Assembly: GCA_963815935.1 (NCBI GenBank)
Contig: CAWFIL010000002.1
Location: forward strand, 310,001 to 374,000
Source: JARIHD01 sp963815935
GTDB taxonomy: Bacteria; Patescibacteriota; Saccharimonadia; Saccharimonadales; UBA4665
Length of the DNA: 64,000 nt
Direction: 5' to 3'
Shown here piece after piece: positions 58,182 to 64,000 of the stretch. How positions within the stretch are numbered: position 1 is the first letter of the stretch; the number at the start of each line of letters is the position of its first letter. The position numbers and the translations under genes were made by a program. Below the pieces are notes generated by a model. It made no database searches. It worked only from the letters and a program-made list of their open reading frames with translations, and was not told the origin of the DNA.

Positions 58182-59077
58182 GTCTGCTTGCTGTCCTCGT
58201 TACCGGTGACTTGTCGTACGTGCAGCTTGTCTTTGGCGTGGAGGGTTACGACGGCAAGGAACATAATACCCAGCATTACAAGGTAGGCTGCGCGGTCGAT
58301 GATGTTGGCCGCCACGATTGCAGTGTTGCTGATGTGGTGCAGCCGTTGGCTGAAGACCAAGAACGCTTCACGGATACCAATCGCCCCGGGCGTAACAGAC
58401 GCAAACAGCGCAAAGTTGGCCGCCCCCGTGTAGGTAAGTACCTGGGCAAACGAAACCCCCGGTGACGCATTGTGTAGTTCTACGTAAAAGATACCCACTT
58501 GTGCGGCCATTTGCAGTGCGACAGCACCGAACATCCAGCTCAGTGTGGTCGGGTTTATGCCTGCCTGGTTATTGAGCGATGACCGCTTGGCGTACCAGCG
58601 TAAAATTGCGATGCTGCATAGGGCTGCAGATAGCATCAATAGTACGGTCTGCCACCATGGCCGGCTGCCTACAAATAGCAGGAATGCGCTAATAATGGCG
58701 TAAAAAGCGTAGTACAGCAATGTCGTAAAGATGTAGTTCTTTACGCCAAAGTTGTGGCGTTTCTTGAGGTATATACCGCGAAATGCGGGCCCGCTCTGCC
58801 CTGGCCCGAAAAAATTGGCTAGCGACGAGTAGGCGTTGAGCAGCAAGTTTTCTTGCTTACCGATGGTCTTGCCGTACATCTTTAGGCTGATGCGCAGCAC
58901 CAGCGAGATGGCAAAAAACGAGACAGCGTAAAAGAATAGAAGTGCTGCAAGCATTGCCGGGCTGAGGTCTTTTATCTTATGGATTACTTCCGGGTGCGTG
59001 ACGACATATCGTGTAAATAACCCAATAGTCGTGAGTAAGATAACTACAACTAGGGTGAGCCTGAGTTTCTGCTTCAT
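58178..59077 (-). CDS. Lysylphosphatidylglycerol synthase TM-like / flippase-like protein
   Basis: A 299-residue protein with about eight helices of the LPG_synthase_TM (UPF0104) family. NLLLNAYSSLANFFGPGQSGPAFRGIYLKKRHN is the characteristic loop, and SVTPGAIGIREAFLV is the second conserved one. No catalytic domain for lysyl transfer is attached, so a role in moving lipids or in regulating a glycosyltransferase is more likely. First gene of the operon with the MarP-like protease and VKOR. Confidence 0.88.
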   Translation of the reverse strand: MKQKLRLTLVVVILLTTIGLFTRYVVTHPEVIHKIKDLSPAMLAALLFFYAVSFFAISLVLRISLKMYGKTIGKQENLLLNAYSSLANFFGPGQSGPAFRGIYLKKRHNFGVKNYIFTTLLYYAFYAIISAFLLFVGSRPWWQTVLLMLSAALCSIAILRWYAKRSSLNNQAGINPTTLSWMFGAVALQMAAQVGIFYVELHNASPGVSFAQVLTYTGAANFALFASVTPGAIGIREAFLVFSQRLHHISNTAIVAANIIDRAAYLVMLGIMFLAVVTLHAKDKLHVRQVTGNEDSKQT

Positions 59078-59126
59078 TCACATAAATAGTAGCACAACTC
59101 CCCTTGTGTATAATGGAAGCAACTAT

Positions 59127-60626
59127 ATGCGTAAACTCACACAAACACTTACCCGGTTCTTCGGTTCACGACGTTTCTTCTACATCGTAATGGGATTCTT
59201 TTTATTTGAAGCCCTATGGCTGGTTTTTACGGCCATCTACCCGATGGCCTTTGATGAGGATTTTCACTTTGGTCTGATCAAATTGTACGCACACCACTGG
59301 ACGCCGTTCCTGACCGAACAGCCGGTGGGCGCCGAAAAGTACGGTGCCGTCGTGCACGACCCCTCATACCTGTACCACTATCTGATGAGTTTCCCCTATC
59401 GCATCGTGGCCTTCTTTACGGATAGCGAAACCAAGCAAGTCATTGCCTTGCGTTTGCTCAACGTGGCGATGTTTACCTACGCACTCGTGCTCTATCGCAA
59501 GGTAATGCTGCGCGCCAAGGCTTCGGCGGCACTCGCCAACATAACCCTGGCTATCTTTGTACTCATCCCTATTGTGCCCTTCCTGGCAGCTCACGTTAAC
59601 TATGACAATGTCTTTATGATCTTGGTCCCCCTACTCTGCCTGACTGGGTTTGCGGTTATCGAGGGGTTGCAGCAAAAGCGCATCGACCTGCGAGCGATAC
59701 TGGCCTTCGCCATCCTCTGTATGCTAACTAGCCTTGTCAAATATGCCGCCTTACCGGTGGCGTTGGCTGGGGTTGTCTTTCTGCTCGTGGTGCTGGTGCG
59801 TGCCTATCGCCGGCGTTTCAAGTCGTTGTGGCCTGACATCAAAGCTGGCTTTGGCGGACTCACTACGTCTGCCAAGTACGTATGGCTAGGTCTCTTCTTG
59901 CTTAGCGCGGTGCTGTTTATCCAGCGCTACGGCGTGAATCTGGCGCTCTACAAAACGCCAGTGCCCGACTGTGGCCAGATACTAACCGTTGACCAATGCA
60001 ATGCTTACGGCCCGTGGGCTCGTGACCACGGCTACGCCCAGCAAGTCCCCGACGACTTCAAGCCGAACCCGGTCACCTTTATGGGCTCGTGGTTGCACGG
60101 TATGTGGCACCGCTTATTTTTTGCGATTAACAGCGTCAAGTACTATTACATCAACTATTTGGAGCTGCCTATCCCGAGTCACACGGCGTCGGTATTGGCA
60201 ATTGTCGGTCTGCTGGCCTGGGTTGTGTGGTGGCGAGCGGTATTTAGGGGCAATATCCTGTTGGCTTTTGCCACGACAATGGCTCTCGGTTATCTGTTAG
60301 TGCTGTGGCTGAATGGCTACGAAGATTACTCCAAGCTTGGCCGTGCGGTGGCGATTAATGGCCGCTATCTGCTGCCCATCTTCCCATTGTTGGCGATTGG
60401 TATGGGTAAAGCAATCGGCCTGACGCTCCAGAAGTTTAAGGTGCAGCAAGCTAAGCCTTACCTTGCAACGATAGCCATTTTGCTGTTCTTATACGGCGGC
60501 GGTGTATTCACCTTTATTCTGCGTAGTGATGCAACCTGGGACTGGCCAAACCAAACCGTAATCCACGCCAACAACGCTGTCCGCAAAGTACTGGCCCCGA
60601 TTATCTACGAAGGCCCCAAGCAGTAG
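59127..60626 (+). CDS. Polytopic membrane protein, probable GT-C glycosyltransferase
   Basis: A 499-residue protein with about eleven helices. After the first helix comes AIYPMAFDEDFHFGLIKLYAHH, with acidic residues in the outer loop as in GT-C enzymes that use lipid-linked sugars (D-E-D in place of the usual D-x-D or E-x-D). VHDPSYLYHYLMSFPYRI also fits. The ATG at 59127 is preferred: TATAAT lies at 59109-59114, and an upstream in-frame ATG at 58998 would run antisense into the flippase-like gene. The family cannot be named. Convergent with a GT2 gene. Confidence 0.75.
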   Translation: MRKLTQTLTRFFGSRRFFYIVMGFFLFEALWLVFTAIYPMAFDEDFHFGLIKLYAHHWTPFLTEQPVGAEKYGAVVHDPSYLYHYLMSFPYRIVAFFTDSETKQVIALRLLNVAMFTYALVLYRKVMLRAKASAALANITLAIFVLIPIVPFLAAHVNYDNVFMILVPLLCLTGFAVIEGLQQKRIDLRAILAFAILCMLTSLVKYAALPVALAGVVFLLVVLVRAYRRRFKSLWPDIKAGFGGLTTSAKYVWLGLFLLSAVLFIQRYGVNLALYKTPVPDCGQILTVDQCNAYGPWARDHGYAQQVPDDFKPNPVTFMGSWLHGMWHRLFFAINSVKYYYINYLELPIPSHTASVLAIVGLLAWVVWWRAVFRGNILLAFATTMALGYLLVLWLNGYEDYSKLGRAVAINGRYLLPIFPLLAIGMGKAIGLTLQKFKVQQAKPYLATIAILLFLYGGGVFTFILRSDATWDWPNQTVIHANNAVRKVLAPIIYEGPKQ

Positions 60627-60641
60627 CGTCTAAGGAGACTG

Positions 60642-61589
60642 CTACTTGTCAAAACGGGCGCGGCGAGTCTGTTCGAGGTTATCTTCGATCAAGACGCGGT
60701 TAATGCGGATCAGGTCGGCAATCACACCCATGGCAAGTGATACGAAGGCCCCAACGAGCAGTACAGAACCAACAACCAGCGATTGGACGTGCCCTGAACT
60801 CTCGGAATGTTTAAACAAGAAGAAGTACATGTAGCGGCCGAATGGGACCATGCCCAAAGCGGCTAAAAACACTGCCAGTGACACAAACACTACGTATGGA
60901 CGGTACATGATGAAGGCGCGGGTAATGGCTGACCCGGACTTGCGAATGTGCTCCCAAGAGTTCTTGAACAGGCGTGATTCGCGAGTTTTTGGATTGGTGA
61001 CAATCGGCACGCTCACGATGCTCATGTTTTTGTTGCCGGCCTGAATGATGGTTTCCATGGTATAGCTGAAACGTGTTACCACGTTGAGCTGCATGGCAGA
61101 CTCGCGACTGTAGGCCCGGAAGCCACTTGGCGCATCGGGAACATTGGTGCCACCAGCCCAGTTGAGTACTTTGGTACCAACGCGCTGCATAATCTTTTTG
61201 CCTTTCGAGAAATGAGCGATTTTGTCGGTCTGGCGATCGGCAATAACCATGTCGGCTTGACCATTAATAACCGGCTGAACCAAATCGGCAATACGCTCCT
61301 GAGGGTACTGGTTGTCCCCGTCGGTATTGACGATGACGTCAGCGCCCATTTCGAGCGCCTTATTGACACCATCGTGGAATGAACGGGCTAGGCCTTTGCG
61401 CTGTGGATGAAAGACGAAGTGTTTCACGCCGCAACTTCTTGCGACTTCGATAGTTTTGTCCGTCGACCCGTCGTCGATAACTAGGATTTCGACGGAATCT
61501 ACCCCCTTAATTTTCTTGGGGATGCTCTCTAGCACCAAAGGTAGTGTCTTCTCCTCGTTCAAACAAGGAATTTGCACGACGACTTTCAT
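60642..61589 (-). CDS. GT2 glycosyltransferase (polyprenol-phosphate sugar synthase-like) with two C-terminal helices
   Basis: A 315-residue protein. IPCLNEEKTLPLVLESIP, VEILVIDDGSTDKTIE, ADVIVNTDGDNQYPQERI (D-x-D) and PDAPSGFRAYSRE are typical of dolichol/undecaprenyl-phosphate mannosyl- or glucosyltransferases. Two helices near 230-255 and 270-295 anchor it in the membrane. It would supply a lipid-linked sugar, which the nearby GT-C protein could use. It diverges from ugd. Confidence 0.9.
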   Translation of the reverse strand: MKVVVQIPCLNEEKTLPLVLESIPKKIKGVDSVEILVIDDGSTDKTIEVARSCGVKHFVFHPQRKGLARSFHDGVNKALEMGADVIVNTDGDNQYPQERIADLVQPVINGQADMVIADRQTDKIAHFSKGKKIMQRVGTKVLNWAGGTNVPDAPSGFRAYSRESAMQLNVVTRFSYTMETIIQAGNKNMSIVSVPIVTNPKTRESRLFKNSWEHIRKSGSAITRAFIMYRPYVVFVSLAVFLAALGMVPFGRYMYFFLFKHSESSGHVQSLVVGSVLLVGAFVSLAMGVIADLIRINRVLIEDNLEQTRRARFDK

Positions 61590-61708
61590 GATTTCTCCCT
61601 CTCTTAGTTGGCCCCATTATAGCGTACTTGCTCACAGAGAGCGACCGGAGTGAAACTGTGACCTGGTAGGTTGGCAGTTTGGGCGACGCGTGGTTTAATT
61701 AGCTCGAT

Positions 61709-63031
61709 ATGAAGAAAGTTACAATTGTTGGAACGGGATATGTCGGCTTAGTAACGGGTACTTGCTTTGCTGAACTCGGAAATGATGTTATTTGCGTCGA
61801 TATCGACGAAGCTAAAGTACGCCGCATGCAGGATGGCCAGATACCTATCTATGAGCCTGGCCTAGAAGATGTGTTCAAACGTAATATCGCCGAAAATCGC
61901 CTGCACTTCACTACAGACCTACAGTCGGCTGTCACTAAAGCTGAGGTAATCTTTTTGGCGTTGCCTACTCCTCCTGGCGAAGATGGCTCAGCCGATTTGT
62001 CGTATGTATTGGGCGTCGCCGACAAGCTTGGCCCGCTACTCAACGACTACGCGGTGATTGTAGATAAAAGCACCGTGCCAGTTGGGACTGCCGAAAAGGT
62101 TCGCGACCGTATCGCCACAGGCGCTACGGTGGAGTTTGACGTAGTGTCCAACCCTGAATTCTTGCGCGAAGGTGTTGCTGTCGAAGACTTCATGAAGCCC
62201 GACCGAGTGGTCATTGGTACTGGATCTGAGCGTGCCGCCAAGGTTATGTCCGATCTATACGAGCCAATTACCGACGAAAACCATCCGCTACTGCTCATGA
62301 ACGAGCGCTCCGCTGAGGTTACCAAGTATGCGGCAAACTCCTTCCTGGCTACCAAGATTACCTTCATCAACCAGATTGCCAACTTGTGTGAGCGCGCTGG
62401 GGCCGACGTGGAAGCTGTCCGCAAGGGTATTGGCAGCGACCCACGTATTGGGTACCGCTTCCTCTACCCCGGCATCGGCTATGGCGGTAGTTGCTTCCCT
62501 AAAGACGTACTAGCACTTATTCATACCGCTAGCGAATTCGACTACGAGTTAGAGCTTCTGCAGACTGTGGTCGAACACAATCGCGACCAAGCCAAAGTAT
62601 TTATTGAAAAGATAAAAAAGTACTTCCAGGGTGGCCTCGACGGCAAGGTTTTCGCATTGTGGGGCTTAGCCTTCAAGCCGGATACCGACGACATTCGTGA
62701 AGCTCCTTCGCTAACGATTATCGAGGCGCTCACTGCCGCTGGTGCAAAAATCGTAGCCTATGACCCAGAAGCAATCGAGAATGTGAAGCGTCTCTTTGCG
62801 GGCAATGACAAACTTACGTTTGCGGATGATGAGTTGGTTGCTCTCCAGGGTGCCGATGCCCTGATTGTGGCTACCGAATGGAAGCAGTTTGCTGGCGCTG
62901 ACCTCAAAGCAGTCGCTGCCGCGCTCAAGCAGCCCGTAGTATTCGATGGCCGAAATATCTTTGAACTGTCGGCCGTTAAGGCCGCCGGACTATATTATGA
63001 GAGCATTGGCCGCCCAACAGTTACGCCTTAG
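61709..63031 (+). CDS. ugd: UDP-glucose 6-dehydrogenase
   Basis: A 440-residue enzyme that oxidises UDP-glucose to UDP-glucuronate with NAD. The Rossmann start is VTIVGTGYVGLVTGTCFAELG; VDKSTVPVGTA, NPEFLREGVAVEDFMKPDRVVIG, the catalytic Cys in YGGSCFPKDVLAL, and AFKPDTDDIREAPS are complete. The product feeds acidic surface polysaccharide. TTTAAT lies 9 bases before the ATG. It adjoins two glycosyltransferase genes, pointing to a surface glycan pathway. Confidence 0.96.
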   Translation: MKKVTIVGTGYVGLVTGTCFAELGNDVICVDIDEAKVRRMQDGQIPIYEPGLEDVFKRNIAENRLHFTTDLQSAVTKAEVIFLALPTPPGEDGSADLSYVLGVADKLGPLLNDYAVIVDKSTVPVGTAEKVRDRIATGATVEFDVVSNPEFLREGVAVEDFMKPDRVVIGTGSERAAKVMSDLYEPITDENHPLLLMNERSAEVTKYAANSFLATKITFINQIANLCERAGADVEAVRKGIGSDPRIGYRFLYPGIGYGGSCFPKDVLALIHTASEFDYELELLQTVVEHNRDQAKVFIEKIKKYFQGGLDGKVFALWGLAFKPDTDDIREAPSLTIIEALTAAGAKIVAYDPEAIENVKRLFAGNDKLTFADDELVALQGADALIVATEWKQFAGADLKAVAAALKQPVVFDGRNIFELSAVKAAGLYYESIGRPTVTP

Positions 63032-63044
63032 GCGACTGATTTGG

Positions 63045-63050
63045 TACTAT
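63045..63050 (+). promoter_or_regulatory. -10 box TACTAT, leaderless prepilin start
   Basis: TACTAT ends 6 bases before the ATG at 63057. Confidence 0.45.
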
Positions 63051-63056
63051 TAGAGT

Positions 63057-63545
63057 ATGAGGAAGATGGACGAGCGGGGTTTTACGCTTATTGAGCTGCT
63101 GGCGGTAGCCGTGCTTATTATGGGTCTACTGGTGTTGTCCTTATTTCTGTTGCGGCCCGATGACTATACGGTCAAGGAACAGACCGCCAAACGGCGTACT
63201 GACCTAGCTGGCATGGTCCAGGCGATTAATCGTTACGTTGCCGACAAGGGAGAGCTGCCACCGAATATCCCTAACAAGATAACTGCCATCAGTTCGGTAA
63301 GTGGCCACTATGATCTATGCAAGTATCTGGTGCCGGCATATGCCGAGGATATCCCGCTCGATCCGCTTGTCGGCGTCAAAACGGATGCAAACATGGCGTA
63401 TACTCAGGCACGTTGCGATACTAGCGGTATAACCTACGCCGCTGGCTACGGTATTATCAAAAATAAGAACGGCCGGGTTATCTTGAGCTCGCCGTTGTCT
63501 GATTCCGGCACACTGGAACTGGCGGTCCCGAAGAGCAACAATTAG
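63057..63545 (+). CDS. Type IV prepilin-like protein
   Basis: A 162-residue protein with a prepilin leader and N-methylation motif, RGFTLIELLAVAVLI, cleaved after the Gly. The hydrophobic helix runs on to LFLLRP. The rest is a small pilin-like domain with two Cys (YDLCKYLVP; ARCDTSG) and a central QTAKRRTDLAGMVQAI helix. The short leader of eight residues is normal. Minor pilin, pseudopilin or major pilin cannot be told apart. TFP components are used for attachment and DNA uptake (compare dprA). Confidence 0.9.
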   Translation: MRKMDERGFTLIELLAVAVLIMGLLVLSLFLLRPDDYTVKEQTAKRRTDLAGMVQAINRYVADKGELPPNIPNKITAISSVSGHYDLCKYLVPAYAEDIPLDPLVGVKTDANMAYTQARCDTSGITYAAGYGIIKNKNGRVILSSPLSDSGTLELAVPKSNN

Positions 63546-63562
63546 CTCGTTGTGTGTACTGC

Positions 63563-64000
63563 CTAGTATAGGCGTGTCTGAAGCTTCTCTTGGTCGATGA
63601 CGAATTTGTATTTGTCATATTGAATGTAACCGGCATCTTTGAGCTTTTTTAGCTCCTGCGAGACTGTCTCGCGCGACAAGCCGATTAGCCCTGCGATATC
63701 CTGGTGGGTTATAGGCAGACTCACCTGTTTGGTCAGTGAACCAAAGCGTTGGGCAAGGAAGTACAAACTATAAATAATCTTGTCTTCGGCTCTGGCTTTC
63801 TCGGCGGCGTTGAGGTGGTGAAATGTGTTGATGAGACGGAGCGCAAGCACTTGAGTAATCTCGGCAAGAGCTTCGTGGTTGTTCGCCAGAAACTCCTGAA
63901 GTGCACTGCGGCGAATGGCAAACACCTCAACGTTGCCGAGGGCGCTAAAAAAATAAGGAACCGCTGGTTCCGCGTCAAATACCCACGATAAAGGAACAAA
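63563..64000 (-). CDS. Crp/Fnr-family regulator, C-terminal part (gene runs off the window end)
   Basis: At least 145 codons, open to the window edge. The visible part has the end of a cyclic-nucleotide-type beta domain (FVPLSWVFDAEPAVPYFF then NVEVFAIRRSALQEFL), the long dimer helix, and a winged HTH (LPITHQDIAGLIGLSRETVSQELKKLKDAGYI). Cysteines for an iron-sulfur cluster are not seen in the part present. It is a candidate reader of the perfect TGTGA-N6-TCACA site at 13481-13496. Confidence 0.88.
   Translation of the reverse strand, partial: FVPLSWVFDAEPAVPYFFSALGNVEVFAIRRSALQEFLANNHEALAEITQVLALRLINTFHHLNAAEKARAEDKIIYSLYFLAQRFGSLTKQVSLPITHQDIAGLIGLSRETVSQELKKLKDAGYIQYDKYKFVIDQEKLQTRLY

Overview
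The window reads as a chromosomal segment of a Patescibacteria/CPR bacterium, most likely Candidatus Saccharibacteria (TM7). This is an inference from protein style and organisation, not from a database search. The supporting signs are a compact genome with stop codons that overlap between convergent genes, a mraZ-rsmH-ftsL-ftsI-mraY-ftsW-murG-ftsQ division block, TGA used as an ordinary stop (for example umuD and the ABC permease), and many genes whose start codon lies 6-9 bases after a -10 box, which implies leaderless mRNAs.

Layout. 1-8284: division and cell-wall (dcw) block on the + strand, from the 3' end of mraZ to ftsQ, followed by about 740 bp without a supportable gene. 9027-14701: mostly - strand information-processing genes (unknown protein, a sigma region 4/HARE-HTH protein, topA, dprA) with a 73-residue + strand gene behind a terminator. 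14753-15189: a strong promoter, about 400 nt of structured RNA with a possible loop pseudoknot, and an intrinsic terminator just before an unknown gene. 16126-22798: pth, der, an rluB/rsuA-type pseudouridine synthase, and a histidine kinase/response regulator pair. 22887-30690: tRNA-Glu, an HD protein, a GlcG/HbpS-like protein, a membrane SGNH hydrolase, an SRPBCC protein, a divergent MFS/MarR pair, a pentapeptide-repeat protein and a TsaC-type protein. 32043-39716: rlmH, a TylF-type methyltransferase, umuC/umuD, a DUF3048-kinase-regulator operon and gltX. 39782-50226: envelope proteins (DUF4367, PEGA, sortase), tRNA-Leu, an alpha/beta hydrolase and a run of housecleaning enzymes (MazG, Nudix, exonuclease III). 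50336-64000: pyrH, a frameshifted methyltransferase, tRNA-Ser, an ABC exporter, Nramp, VKOR, a MarP-like protease, a flippase-like protein, two glycosyltransferases, UDP-glucose dehydrogenase, a prepilin-like protein and the end of a Crp/Fnr regulator.

Three isolated units stand out: 24340-25245, 30783-32040 and 44210-45129. Each holds one unrecognised gene with strongly G/C-ending codons. Each has a -35/17 bp/TAGAAT promoter, a 5' leader with inverted repeats, and a 3' tail of long hairpins. Two of the three have a clear Shine-Dalgarno sequence, unlike the leaderless majority. They look like one class of expression unit, whether acquired from an actinobacterial host or selected for high expression.

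Together the genes cover peptidoglycan synthesis and division, RNA and DNA maintenance, signalling, and a large envelope programme (sortase, SGNH hydrolase, glycosyltransferases, VKOR, periplasmic protease, pilin), as expected of a small surface-attached cell. All functional assignments come from motifs read by eye.
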